NCBI GenBank assembly: GCA_022509105.1
Contig: JAFLTV010000015.1
Span: 1-47,822 of the forward strand
From: Muribaculaceae bacterium
GTDB lineage: Bacteria > Bacteroidota > Bacteroidia > Bacteroidales > Muribaculaceae
DNA: 47,822 nt
Reading direction: 5' to 3'
The position numbers and the translations under genes are program-made. Shown piece after piece: positions 1 to 9,322 of the stretch. The notes under the pieces are model-generated. The model was not told the DNA's origin. It made no database searches and worked only from the letters and a program-made list of their open reading frames with translations. Numbering within the stretch: the first letter of the stretch is position 1; the number at the start of each line of letters is the position of its first letter.

Positions 1-1
1 G

Positions 2-400
2 ACTAATCCCGATTTCAACACTGCCGATGCCCGCGACAGGCATAAACAGGAAATCTGGAAACGAATCGGAGAATGGACTGCGGACAAGACCAAGTTTGAA
101 GTCACTGAAATCCTTGGCAAGGCAGGAGTGCCTGTAGGCCCCGTGCTTTCCACCAAGGAGATTCTGACCGACCAGAATCTTTATGACGGTAACACGCTCG
201 TCAAGATTGATCAGGGCGGAGAAATCGGTGAATTCGTCACAGTTGGCTGTCCTTTCACAATTTCGGGTTATCAACCCGTCTACGGTCCTGCTCCTTCCCT
301 GGGTGGCAACAATGAAGAGGTATTGAAGAGCCTCGGTTACACCGATGATCAGATTGCAGAATTTGCAAAGAACGGTACAACCGAACCTCTCAAAAAGTGA
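2..400 (+). CDS. frc: Formyl-CoA:oxalate CoA-transferase, C-terminal fragment
   Basis: Only the last 132 codons are in the window; the reading frame is open from base 2, so the gene starts upstream. The visible part has the C-terminal pattern of class III (CaiB/BaiF) CoA-transferases: a helical stretch ending in AGVPVGPVLST, then a segment that positions the swivel domain. The enzyme moves CoA from formyl-CoA to oxalate, giving oxalyl-CoA and formate in the cytoplasm. The stop is 24 bp before oxc, which consumes oxalyl-CoA and regenerates formyl-CoA, so the two form a catalytic cycle. Assignment to Frc rather than another CaiB-type transferase rests mainly on that neighbour. Confidence 0.85.
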   Translation, partial: TNPDFNTADARDRHKQEIWKRIGEWTADKTKFEVTEILGKAGVPVGPVLSTKEILTDQNLYDGNTLVKIDQGGEIGEFVTVGCPFTISGYQPVYGPAPSLGGNNEEVLKSLGYTDDQIAEFAKNGTTEPLKK

Positions 401-424
401 TAAACGAAATAATAGTAAATTAAA

Positions 425-2182
425 ATGGCAACTATTGATAAAAAAAATAATTTATCCTCATCACCTGATCCGAAATTCCCGGAACAGGTGACGGGGATGT
501 ATATCCTTGCTGAGACTCTCAAAAGACTTGGCCTTGACACTGTCTATGGTCTTGTGGGCATACCCGTGACTGAAGCTGCCTACGCTTTTCAGAAAGTAGG
601 AGTGAAGTTTGTAAGTTTCAGATTCGAACAGCAGGCAGGCATGGCGGCAGCCACCCATGGTTTTCTGACTAAACAACCGGGGGTGTTGCTGACTGTGTCT
701 TCACTTGGATTCATGAATGGTCTGACAGCCACTGCGAATGCTACCGTGAATTGCTATCCTATGATTCAAATATCCGGAGCTTCAGATCCAACGATGGTTG
801 ATATGAACATGGGCACTTATGAACAGCTTGATCAGTTCAATACAGCCAAGCCCTTGGTGAAGGCCGCTTTTCGTTGCAGTCATGCCACAGATATTCCTTC
901 AGCTATAGCCAGAGCTTATCGTGCGGCAGTGAGCGGGCGTCCGGGTGGAGTATATGTTGATATGACAACTCCTGCTTTGGCTGAAGTGATTGACGCAGCT
1001 GAGGCTGAAAAATTATTCTATACTCCCGTAGATGTTTATTCGCCTGTGGCTCCGAATCAGGAATCGGTTGATAAAGCTGTTGAAGTTCTTTCCACAGCCA
1101 AACGTCCTGCAATCCTGATAGGTAAGGGCGCGGCTTATGCACAGGTTGAAGATAAATTGAAGAAACTTATCGAGACTTATAATATTCCTTATCTGCCGAT
1201 GTCAATGGCTAAGGGAGTTATGCCTGATAACGGTCCGTTGTCTGCGATTTCATGTAGAAGCGACATCATGGCTAAAGCTGACGTTGTGCTTATTGCAGGT
1301 GCACGTCTCAACTGGATGCTTTCATTTGGCAAAGGAAAATGGAATCCTGATATGAAGTTTATCCAGCTCGATGTAGAACCTCAGGAAATAGATGTAAATG
1401 TTCCTATCGCCGTTCCGGTTGTAGGAGATTTAAGCCTTTCCTTAGATGCTATTCTGAAAGGTATGGAAGGAAAGAAAATGGCGACAGATCCTGATTGGTT
1501 GACCACTCTTCAGGCTGAGACTAAGGTGAAGAATGGCAAGTTTGCAGAAAGACTTGAGACGGCAGCGAAAGTTAGTCCGATGAACCATTGGAGCGCCTTG
1601 AGTGCCGTTAAACCGGTGATTGAAGCTAATCCTGATGTCATCTTGGTTAATGAAGGAGCCAATACTCTTGATGATACAAGAGATGCAATCGACATGAGTC
1701 TTCCACGTCACAGGGTAGACTGTGCCACATGGGCAATCATGGGCATGGGAATGGGCTCAGCAGTTGGAGCTGCCGTTGCAACGGGAAAGAAAGTTGTTGC
1801 TATAGAAGGTGACTCTGCTTTCGGTTTCTCAGGCATGGATTTCTCAACAATCACAAGATTCAATCTTCCTGTCACTGTTGTGATCTTTAACAATGGAGGC
1901 ATCTATAATCATATCGGTGTGAATCCGAGCACTAACCCGGATGTTGAAAAGGATCCGGCACCAACTACACTTGATTTCGACCGGTATGATATGATGGGTG
2001 AGGTGTTCAAATGCAGCCATGCGTATGTGACTACTCCGGATGAATTGAAAACTGCTCTTGAAGCTGCAATAGCTTCCGGCAAGCCAAATATTATCAATGT
2101 TCAGCTTGCTCCCGATGCAGGAAAGGAAAGCGGCCACATAGGCTATCTCAATCCAACTCCTTTGATTGATTACACTGTATAA
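425..2182 (+). CDS. oxc: Oxalyl-CoA decarboxylase
   Basis: A 585-residue thiamine-diphosphate enzyme, close to the usual Oxc length of about 565-570 plus an N-terminal extension of about 20 residues. The N-terminal TPP-binding domain carries the catalytic glutamate in a RFEQQAG motif (E68). The C-terminal PP domain has the GDSAFGFSGM...NNGGIYN TPP/Mg motif near residues 463-495, which matches oxalyl-CoA decarboxylases more closely than acetolactate synthases. It decarboxylates oxalyl-CoA to formyl-CoA and CO2 in the cytoplasm. Gene order frc-oxc-permease resembles the E. coli yfdW-yfdU-yfdV arrangement. The ATG at 425 is the first in frame after the frc stop. Confidence 0.93.
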   Translation: MATIDKKNNLSSSPDPKFPEQVTGMYILAETLKRLGLDTVYGLVGIPVTEAAYAFQKVGVKFVSFRFEQQAGMAAATHGFLTKQPGVLLTVSSLGFMNGLTATANATVNCYPMIQISGASDPTMVDMNMGTYEQLDQFNTAKPLVKAAFRCSHATDIPSAIARAYRAAVSGRPGGVYVDMTTPALAEVIDAAEAEKLFYTPVDVYSPVAPNQESVDKAVEVLSTAKRPAILIGKGAAYAQVEDKLKKLIETYNIPYLPMSMAKGVMPDNGPLSAISCRSDIMAKADVVLIAGARLNWMLSFGKGKWNPDMKFIQLDVEPQEIDVNVPIAVPVVGDLSLSLDAILKGMEGKKMATDPDWLTTLQAETKVKNGKFAERLETAAKVSPMNHWSALSAVKPVIEANPDVILVNEGANTLDDTRDAIDMSLPRHRVDCATWAIMGMGMGSAVGAAVATGKKVVAIEGDSAFGFSGMDFSTITRFNLPVTVVIFNNGGIYNHIGVNPSTNPDVEKDPAPTTLDFDRYDMMGEVFKCSHAYVTTPDELKTALEAAIASGKPNIINVQLAPDAGKESGHIGYLNPTPLIDYTV

Positions 2183-2221
2183 ATAAGTTAAAGGTGAGAA
2201 ATAAAATTTTCATATAAGAAG

Positions 2222-2260
2222 ACCCAGGGTTCACACAATTCTTTTGTGTGGATCCCGGGC
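2222..2260 (+). terminator. Hairpin between oxc and the AEC permease
   Basis: Imperfect 17-bp inverted repeat (2222-2238 with 2244-2260) with a perfect 7-bp top stem and a T-rich run just after it. It could be an intrinsic terminator or an attenuator that lowers permease expression relative to frc-oxc. Confidence 0.55.
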
Positions 2261-2314
2261 CTTTATATTTTGATTTCACTGTGAATTCTAAAAAACATTA
2301 TAAACATTAAGGTT

Positions 2315-3334
2315 ATGGATATTGGTCACGTAATTATTTACGCAATCGTCCCGATTCTTGTGATCATGCTTTTAGGCTATGTATCGGGAAAAAGAGGAGC
2401 CTTCAATGGAGAAGACTCAAAGAAATTCAACAAAGTTGTGCTTGTCTACGCGTTGCCGGCGGCATTGTTTGTGTCAATCGCAAAGTCAAACCGCCACATG
2501 CTTGTTGAAGACATTAAGCTGTCGATTGTTTCCGTCGTGGGAATCATGGCATGTTTTATGTTGGTGTATTTTATCTTCTTGTGGTGTTTTAAAAAGAACA
2601 AGCCGAACGCTCAGTCTTGTGCAGCCGTAAGTGCTTTGATCAGTGGTTCTCCCACTATCGGGTTCCTTGGTTTTGCAGTTCTTGAACCTATTTTTGACGC
2701 AACTGTAGGTCTGACAAAGGTAGCTCTTGTTGTAGCCATCATCGGTATCGTGGTGAATGCCATCGGTATTCCTGTGGGTCTGTCTCTTTTAAATTCAGGT
2801 TTGGCAAAGGCCAATCCCGACCATAAAGGTCAGGCATGGTGGAAGCCTGTTGTTCATGCTCTTGCACAACCTGTTGCATGGTCTCCGATTCTTGCGACTA
2901 TATGGGTGATCATCGGAATTCCATGGCCCGACTGGGCAAGCCCGTCCTTCGACCTCATCAAGGGTGCAAATGCTTCAATGGCAGTATTCTCAGCCGGTAT
3001 AACCCTATCATCTCTAAAGATTACTATCAATTGGCAGGCAATCTTGGGCTCTATCCTGAAGATGATAATGATGCCCGCAGTAATCCTTATCCTCTGTCTG
3101 CTCTTCAAGATGGAATACTACAATATATTGATGACAGTTGTGGCTTGTGCTCTTCCGCCGGCATTCTCCGGAATTATCATTGCCGACGAGTATGACACAT
3201 ATACTGCTATCGGAACCAGTTCGCTGACTCTTTCAGTGATTCTGTTCATGGGATTCTGTCCGCTCTGGATTGTCATATCCCGAGTCTGCATGGAGGCCCA
3301 CCTGTTCGGTTGGCATGGCCTGATACCTGCATAA
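2315..3334 (+). CDS. AEC-family permease, candidate oxalate transporter
   Basis: A 339-residue polytopic membrane protein with about ten hydrophobic segments and the auxin efflux carrier (AEC, Mem_trans) pattern, including the central PTIGFLG stretch and a C-terminal repeat with GASMAVFSAG. AEC carriers move organic anions such as malonate; E. coli YfdV, next to frc/oxc homologues, is of this family. Its position behind oxc suggests oxalate uptake, possibly oxalate/formate exchange. That substrate is inferred from context only. No MFS-type OxlT antiporter is visible in the window. Hairpins on both sides (2222-2260 and 3360-3383) suggest it is transcribed at its own level. Confidence 0.82.
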   Translation: MDIGHVIIYAIVPILVIMLLGYVSGKRGAFNGEDSKKFNKVVLVYALPAALFVSIAKSNRHMLVEDIKLSIVSVVGIMACFMLVYFIFLWCFKKNKPNAQSCAAVSALISGSPTIGFLGFAVLEPIFDATVGLTKVALVVAIIGIVVNAIGIPVGLSLLNSGLAKANPDHKGQAWWKPVVHALAQPVAWSPILATIWVIIGIPWPDWASPSFDLIKGANASMAVFSAGITLSSLKITINWQAILGSILKMIMMPAVILILCLLFKMEYYNILMTVVACALPPAFSGIIIADEYDTYTAIGTSSLTLSVILFMGFCPLWIVISRVCMEAHLFGWHGLIPA

Positions 3335-3359
3335 AATCAAAATCAATTGGGAATATCAT

Positions 3360-3383
3360 GAGGGCGCCCTATAAGACGCCCTC
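3360..3383 (+). terminator. Intrinsic terminator after the AEC permease
   Basis: A perfect 7-bp GC-rich stem (3360-3366 with 3377-3383) with a 10-base loop, followed by an A/T-rich run. It closes the oxalate transcription unit and separates it from the nifJ gene 22 bp downstream. Confidence 0.7.
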
Positions 3384-3404
3384 AAATTTTAATATTAATT
3401 TTTT

Positions 3405-6400
3405 ATGGCAACAGTAAAAAAGATAGTGGACGGCTGCACGGCTGCAACTTATATAGCTTACGCCTTTAGTGAGGTGGCTACTATTTACCCGATCACTCCG
3501 ATAGCTTCTATGGGAGAAACGGCCGATAGATGGAATGCCCAAGGATTGAAAAATCTTTTGGGAAGCTGCATGCAGGTGAAAGAGATGGAATCCGAACTTG
3601 GAGCTGCAGGCGCAACTCATGGGGCATTGGCTGCCGGAGCTTTGGCCACTACTTTTACCGCATCCCAGGGATTAATGCTGATGATTCCCAACATGTATAA
3701 AATTGCGGGAGAACTCTTGCCGGCTGTTTTTCATGTAGGGTGCAGGTCGCTTGCTTCACATGCTTTGAGTATATTCGGAGACCATCAAGACGTTATGGGC
3801 TGCCGTGCCACAGGCTTCGCCTTTTTGGCATCAGCTTCCGTGCAGGAAACTCACGATCTTGCCATCGTCGCCCATCTGTCGGCCATAGAGGGGAGGATTC
3901 CGGTGTTGCATTTTTTTGATGGTTGGCGCACATCAAATGAAACAGACACAATTTCAATGGTGCCTTATGAAGATCTTAAAACCTTGTTGCCATACGATAA
4001 GATTTTAGAATTCCGAAAAAGGTCAATGAATCCCGAGCATCCTGATTTACGAGGGTCAGCTCAGAATTGGGATGTTTATTTTCAAAACCGCGAGGCTGCT
4101 AATAAATACTATGAAGCATTTGCTGATATAATCCAGAACAATATGGACAAAATAGCCCCTATTGTTGGCAAAAGCTATCATCTGTTTGATTATGTAGGCA
4201 GTCCGGATGCCGAAAGAGTCATAATTTCTATGGGTTCTTCCGGCGATGTTATTGAAGAGACTGTTAATTATCTTATAGGAAAAGGAGAGAAAGTGGGACT
4301 TATAAAAGTGAGATTGTATCGTCCTTTCTCATCCCGACACCTTCTGGAGGCTATACCTTCTACTGTGAAAGCCATAGCAGTTCTCGACCGTACAAAGGAA
4401 CCGGGATCGGGGGGTGAACCTTTATATCTTGATGTGGCCGGAGCGTTATTTAAAGCTAACAAAAAAGTCACATTAATAGGAGGACGATATGGATTGAGCA
4501 GTAAGGAATTTGATCCTTCCATGGCAAAACGTGTGTTTGACGAATTGAAATCTGAAAACCCTAAAAACGGTTTCACAATTGGAATCAACGACGATGTCAC
4601 ATTCACTTCATTGGCAGTGGAAGAACATATCGAACCATTGGAGAAACCTCTTCAACAGTCAGTGTTTTATGGTATGGGTTCTGACGGCACCGTTGGGGCT
4701 ACAAGGATGGCTGCAGAGATAATCGGGACTAATTCCGGACTTTACACTCAAGCTTATTTTAACTATTCAGCCAAAAAGTCGGGGGGTTACACTATTTCCG
4801 AGCTGAGAATTAACAATAAGCCGGTAAAAGCTGCTTATGGCATAGAATCTGCAGACTTTGTTATGTGTAATAAAGACACATACACAGGTAGATTCGATAT
4901 CGTAAAGAATCTGAAACCAGGCGGAATCTTTCTTTTAAACAGCAGTTGGAATCTTGACCAAATGGATAAAGTTTTCCCGGCTTCCCTTAAAAGAGCGATT
5001 GCATCCAAGAAGATAAAATTTTACAATCTTGACGCGGTAAAAGTAGCTGCCAATAATAATTTGGGCACAAGAATCAATATGATTATGCTCACCGCATATT
5101 TTAAGCTCATCCCTTCAATCCCCTTTGAGACAGCGTTCAACCGGCTGAAGGAATTGCTCACGAATGCCTATAGTCATGAGGGAATGGTAGTGGTGAAGAA
5201 TAATCTGTCAGCCATGCAGGAAGCCTTGAATGAGCTTTCAGAGATTGATTATCCTGCTTCATGGATTGAAGCAACGAATGTTAAGGATGTCATGAAAGAA
5301 GCTCCTTTGCCTGAATATATTAGCAAGGTTGCCGAACCTTGCATGAAATTGGAAGGGAATTCCCTGCCTGTTTCCTATTTTACCCCGGATGGAGTTATGC
5401 CTATGGGCACAACTGCCTATGAAAAACGCAGGATTGCAATCAATATTCCGCAATGGGATGTTGATAAATGTATTGAATGTACGTTGTGCTCCTATGTTTG
5501 TCCTCATGCCACGATTCGACCTTATATCTTGAATGCGGAAGAAAAGAAAAACGCCCCTGCTGAAATGACAACCAAGGATGCACGTTATAAGGAATTGTCA
5601 GGATTGCAATGGCGTATTCAGGTATATCCCGAAGATTGTGTGGGTTGCGGCTCTTGTGCTGTAATTTGTCCGGGACATGCTCTGACAATGGTGCCTAAGG
5701 AAACTCAGTTTGCTGTTCAAATTCCGATGCTTGACTATGCTCAAAAAAATATTTCAATAAAAGATAATCTTCTTCCGCGTAACACAATTGCAGGCAGCCA
5801 GATGTTCCAGCCCTTGCTCCAGTTCTCGGGCGCGTGTGCAGGATGTGGCGAGACTCCATACGTCAAATTGCTTACCCAGCTTATGGGAGAACGACTGATT
5901 ATCGCAAATGCAACAGGCTGCAGCTCCATCTGGGGAGCAAATTTCCCGAGCAATGCTTATTGTACCAACAGATTTGGGAAAGGACCGGCGTGGGGTAATT
6001 CTCTTTTTGAAGATAATGCGGAGTATGGTTTCGGAATGGCTGTCGCTATAGCACATAGGCGCCAACGATTAGTAGATATTGCTCAGGCCACAGTTAATGA
6101 AACAGACGTTCCTTTAGAATTGAAAACAGCTCTTCAGGCATGGCTTGATGTGAAAGATGACAAAGAAAAGTCAGATAAAACCGGAGTAGAGGCGATTGAA
6201 GTTTTGAAAAAATATCCCTCATTTGAAAATGTAAAGGAAATGTTGGATTGCGCCGATCTTTTTGCGAAGAAAAGCATCTGGATTATCGGAGGAGACGGAT
6301 GGGCATTCGACATCGGTTTTGCCGGTCTGGATCATGTTCTTGCCCAGAATGTTGACGTAAACGTTCTTGTAATGGACACGGAGTGCTATTCCAACACAGG

Positions 6401-6926
6401 AGGTCAGACCTCCAAAGCCACTCCTTTGGGTTCCACTGCCAAATATTCGTATGACGGCAAACGCACATACAAGAAAGACCTGGGAAGAATGATGATGACT
6501 TACGGCACTGTCTATGTGGCATCGGTGGCATTGGGAGCCAATTATATGCAGACTTTGGAAGCTTTTGAAGAGGCCGATTCTTATCCGGGGCCTTCAATTG
6601 TGATAGCCTATTGCCCTTGCATCGCCCATGGTATAAGGTCAGGGATGTCTCATACGATTGTGGAGGAGAAATTAGCTGTTAAGGCCGGTTATTGGCCGTT
6701 ATATCGCTATAATCCGGCAAACAGGGATTCAGGCAAGGAAGAACTCACTGTTGACTATGCTAAACCCGATGATTCGTTAACATCGTTCTTGCAGGGTGAA
6801 GACCGTTATGCTGATTTAAAAATCAGAGACGACAAGATGGCGGATATTTTATGGCCTGAACTTAAGGCCCGTTGCGACGACCTTTATGAAATAATGGTTT
6901 ACGAAACGAAATCTCCGGCCAATTAA
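3405..6926 (+). CDS. nifJ: Pyruvate:ferredoxin (flavodoxin) oxidoreductase
   Basis: A 1173-residue single-chain PFOR, normal length for the fused homodimeric type. Domain order: N-terminal pyrimidine-binding domain, transketolase C-like domain, gamma domain, a two-cluster ferredoxin domain (CxxCxxCxxxCP at about 689-700 and 745-756), and a C-terminal TPP domain with CAGCGE near 812 and the NTGGQ Mg/TPP motif. T31, E64 and R114, counted here, fall at the positions of the substrate and TPP residues of Desulfovibrio africanus PFOR, so pyruvate is the likely substrate. It converts pyruvate and CoA to acetyl-CoA, CO2 and reduced ferredoxin. An oxalate-oxidising role is conceivable from location, but the conserved residues do not support it. 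Confidence 0.95.
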   Translation: MATVKKIVDGCTAATYIAYAFSEVATIYPITPIASMGETADRWNAQGLKNLLGSCMQVKEMESELGAAGATHGALAAGALATTFTASQGLMLMIPNMYKIAGELLPAVFHVGCRSLASHALSIFGDHQDVMGCRATGFAFLASASVQETHDLAIVAHLSAIEGRIPVLHFFDGWRTSNETDTISMVPYEDLKTLLPYDKILEFRKRSMNPEHPDLRGSAQNWDVYFQNREAANKYYEAFADIIQNNMDKIAPIVGKSYHLFDYVGSPDAERVIISMGSSGDVIEETVNYLIGKGEKVGLIKVRLYRPFSSRHLLEAIPSTVKAIAVLDRTKEPGSGGEPLYLDVAGALFKANKKVTLIGGRYGLSSKEFDPSMAKRVFDELKSENPKNGFTIGINDDVTFTSLAVEEHIEPLEKPLQQSVFYGMGSDGTVGATRMAAEIIGTNSGLYTQAYFNYSAKKSGGYTISELRINNKPVKAAYGIESADFVMCNKDTYTGRFDIVKNLKPGGIFLLNSSWNLDQMDKVFPASLKRAIASKKIKFYNLDAVKVAANNNLGTRINMIMLTAYFKLIPSIPFETAFNRLKELLTNAYSHEGMVVVKNNLSAMQEALNELSEIDYPASWIEATNVKDVMKEAPLPEYISKVAEPCMKLEGNSLPVSYFTPDGVMPMGTTAYEKRRIAINIPQWDVDKCIECTLCSYVCPHATIRPYILNAEEKKNAPAEMTTKDARYKELSGLQWRIQVYPEDCVGCGSCAVICPGHALTMVPKETQFAVQIPMLDYAQKNISIKDNLLPRNTIAGSQMFQPLLQFSGACAGCGETPYVKLLTQLMGERLIIANATGCSSIWGANFPSNAYCTNRFGKGPAWGNSLFEDNAEYGFGMAVAIAHRRQRLVDIAQATVNETDVPLELKTALQAWLDVKDDKEKSDKTGVEAIEVLKKYPSFENVKEMLDCADLFAKKSIWIIGGDGWAFDIGFAGLDHVLAQNVDVNVLVMDTECYSNTGGQTSKATPLGSTAKYSYDGKRTYKKDLGRMMMTYGTVYVASVALGANYMQTLEAFEEADSYPGPSIVIAYCPCIAHGIRSGMSHTIVEEKLAVKAGYWPLYRYNPANRDSGKEELTVDYAKPDDSLTSFLQGEDRYADLKIRDDKMADILWPELKARCDDLYEIMVYETKSPAN

Positions 6927-6947
6927 ACTTTGTTTTTGCCTATGTTA

Positions 6948-6987
6948 AATAAGAAGCGACGGTCTTAAGGATCAGTCGCTTCTTATT
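6948..6987 (+). terminator. Bidirectional terminator between nifJ and the convergent GDPD gene
   Basis: A perfect 13-bp inverted repeat (6948-6960 with 6975-6987) with a 14-base loop and A/T-rich flanks on both sides. It lies between two convergent genes, as expected for a terminator used from both directions. Confidence 0.8.
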
Positions 6988-7030
6988 ATATGAAATATTT
7001 TTCCCGTGTAATTTAAATGAAGCCTCGGGA

Positions 7031-7813
7031 TTACCTCTTATTGATTAAGCTTTGAAGTTTTTCCGGTTCGTTTGTAGTAATGAAATCTACTCCATGGTCA
7101 ATACACCATTCCATATCTTCTTCCTTATCAACGGTCCAGACGTTTACCAGAAGACCAAGCTCATGGCTTTCTTCTATCCATTCGGGATATTGTTTTAAAA
7201 CATTTATATGGTAGTCGATACCTTTCCCTCCTTCAAACAATATTTGAGCGGGGATATAATCACCTTCAAGGTAATAGACGTTTGCGGAAGGGGGTGATAA
7301 TTTTATGAAATTTTTGAATCCGTCTTTAGAGAAAGTTATATAATCCACTTTATTGCTTAGATCATATTTATCCACTAATTCCAGGATTTTCTTAATCGCC
7401 TCTTTCTCTCCTTCACGGTTATTGTGAGTCTTGATCTCACAAACAAGCCTTATAGGAAGTTTTGACGCCTCGGCCAAATAGGCATCAAGGGTTGAAACAT
7501 TTTCTCCATTTACAAGTTTTTGAGCTAAAACATCTTTTGCAGGAGAGGTCTCAATAATCACGCCATTTATATCTGCGTCATGATTTACTACCAGGACACT
7601 GTCTGCTGTCATCCATATATCAAGTTCAGAAGCATAACACCCTATAGAATCTGCTTTAACCAGAGATCGGATGGAATTTTGAGCCGAACCGTCGGCTCTC
7701 CAGAAACCGCGGTGGGCGATTACTTTTGGATTTGTTGCCTGTGCAATAAAATTTATGGCACCTAATAATATGAAAAAAAGTAGAAAACCTGGATTAACTT
7801 TCATATATTTCAT
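7031..7813 (-). CDS. Secreted glycerophosphodiester phosphodiesterase
   Basis: A 260-residue protein of the GDPD (TIM-barrel) family. An N-terminal signal peptide (residues 1 to about 25, ending near IAQA) places it in the periplasm or outer envelope. The family motif HRG occurs at about 34-36, followed by the acidic metal-binding pair in ELDIW and a catalytic NHD. It hydrolyses glycerophosphodiesters to glycerol-3-phosphate and an alcohol, consistent with phospholipid scavenging. It is the only - strand gene in the first 46 kb and is convergent with nifJ. Start at the first ATG; M4 is an alternative. Confidence 0.88.
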   Translation of the reverse strand: MKYMKVNPGFLLFFILLGAINFIAQATNPKVIAHRGFWRADGSAQNSIRSLVKADSIGCYASELDIWMTADSVLVVNHDADINGVIIETSPAKDVLAQKLVNGENVSTLDAYLAEASKLPIRLVCEIKTHNNREGEKEAIKKILELVDKYDLSNKVDYITFSKDGFKNFIKLSPPSANVYYLEGDYIPAQILFEGGKGIDYHINVLKQYPEWIEESHELGLLVNVWTVDKEEDMEWCIDHGVDFITTNEPEKLQSLINKR

Positions 7814-8030
7814 AATAAAAAAGATTGATTTAACCCATGATAATAATATCTTCCTTCATCTCAGCGGAAGCAAGGTCCTAGCACTTAATTTTACAGGGTT
7901 AATATAAACACAAAAATAAGAAAAAATATTTACAGAACTATTAATTCAAAAATTTTTCCTAATTTTACCCATGCAACCGCACGCTTTCTTCACAAACATA
8001 GAACCACATCTTGAAACAATCTAATCCTGT

Positions 8031-9227
8031 ATGGAAATTAACAGAGATATGAAATTAAATCTTATTTATATTTGTTGCTTAATATTGGGTTCTTTTCTCG
8101 TCTCTTGCGGAGAGAAGAAAGTGGAGATTATGATAAGTAATGAAACTGATATTGAATTAGGTCCCCGAATAGTGGAAATTTCCGCTCCGGAAATTTTACG
8201 TAAACTTGATTCCAAAGGTTTTTATATTACAGATTTCAATGGAAATGAGGTGCCTTCTCAACTCACACTTGATTCATTGATACTGTTCAAATGTCAGTTG
8301 CCTCCGAACTCCTCACAACTTTATACGGTTCATAGATCAGATTCTATTCATTGGTATCCCGCTACCGTATGGGGACAAATATATCCCGAAAGAAGAGACG
8401 ACTTATCTTATGAAAATGAGTTAGTTGGATTCCGTATTTATGGGCCCGGTACTCAAAAAGCTGGAGAAAAGGCTTACGGTTATGATATTTTCTTCAAATA
8501 TCCTACAGAAGAATTAATTATACCCCAACTTTATGCTTCTCAAACCGATGAGACATTGTGGGCAAAGGTTGACTCTTTGAGAAAAATAGATAATAATCTG
8601 GCAGAGGAATTTATAAATTCTTTCACCTACCATGTGGATCATGGGAAAGGAATGGATTGCTATGCTGTCGGACCATCCTTGGGAGCCGGCGTAGCTGCAA
8701 TTCTGGATAAAGATTCTATCTGTTACCCATGGTGTTATGACGTAGTAGAAATCTTAGACAATGGCCCGATAAGGTTTTCTGCTTTATTAAAATTTAAGAC
8801 AGAAGATAAAGGCTCATTCAAATCTTTGACCGAATATCGGATAATCAATCTTGATTCTTATTCCTATCTCAATTCTTGTAAAGTCTGGTTTGAAGGTTTG
8901 GAAAAATCAGCAGATATGGTGTTAGGTTTCCCTTTGAGAGATGATTATTCTCCTATAATCATGCCTGAAAAGGGGATTTTAGCTTATGCCGATCCCACAC
9001 AAGGGCCCGATAATGGAAAGGCTCTTTTGGGAATTAAGAAAAATAACCCTTCAGACACATCTTTTATAAAAGATAACCATATCCTTTTGTCTTATAAATT
9101 AAATCCCCGAGATACCCTTGATTATAAATGGGGATTCTCATGGAGCAAGACAGAGATACCGACTCTTGAAAAATGGGTTGAATATCTCGAAATTGCAGAT
9201 TTAAATTACACCGTTACCTTAAAATAA
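8031..9227 (+). CDS. DUF4861-family lipoprotein
   Basis: A 398-residue protein with a lipoprotein signal (hydrophobic stretch followed by LVSC) and the highly recognisable DUF4861 core: YPERRDDLSYENELVGFRIYG early on, then a YGYDIFFKYPT stretch and the YHVDHGKGMDCYAVGPSLGAG block. DUF4861 proteins occur beside polysaccharide-utilisation and uronate genes and have no firmly established activity known to me. Placed directly before the ketouronate operon, it may act in periplasmic handling of pectin-derived material. The ATG at 8031 is given; an ATG six codons in leaves a more typical signal peptide. Upstream, 7814-8030 is a divergent intergenic region with a weak -7-like TAATTTTA near 7960. Confidence 0.8.
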   Translation: MEINRDMKLNLIYICCLILGSFLVSCGEKKVEIMISNETDIELGPRIVEISAPEILRKLDSKGFYITDFNGNEVPSQLTLDSLILFKCQLPPNSSQLYTVHRSDSIHWYPATVWGQIYPERRDDLSYENELVGFRIYGPGTQKAGEKAYGYDIFFKYPTEELIIPQLYASQTDETLWAKVDSLRKIDNNLAEEFINSFTYHVDHGKGMDCYAVGPSLGAGVAAILDKDSICYPWCYDVVEILDNGPIRFSALLKFKTEDKGSFKSLTEYRIINLDSYSYLNSCKVWFEGLEKSADMVLGFPLRDDYSPIIMPEKGILAYADPTQGPDNGKALLGIKKNNPSDTSFIKDNHILLSYKLNPRDTLDYKWGFSWSKTEIPTLEKWVEYLEIADLNYTVTLK

Positions 9228-9322
9228 TTCGTTTTTATATCTCCACGACAAAGGATTGTTTATATGCCGGGACGGATGAGACAGGAATTTGGGTGTAGGT
9301 GTCTGATTATAAAATTATAGTT

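Noticed and set aside
3405..6926. The PFOR-type enzyme as an oxalate oxidoreductase
   Set aside because: T31, E64, R114 and the single-chain architecture are those of pyruvate:ferredoxin oxidoreductase; the oxalate enzyme known to me is multi-subunit.
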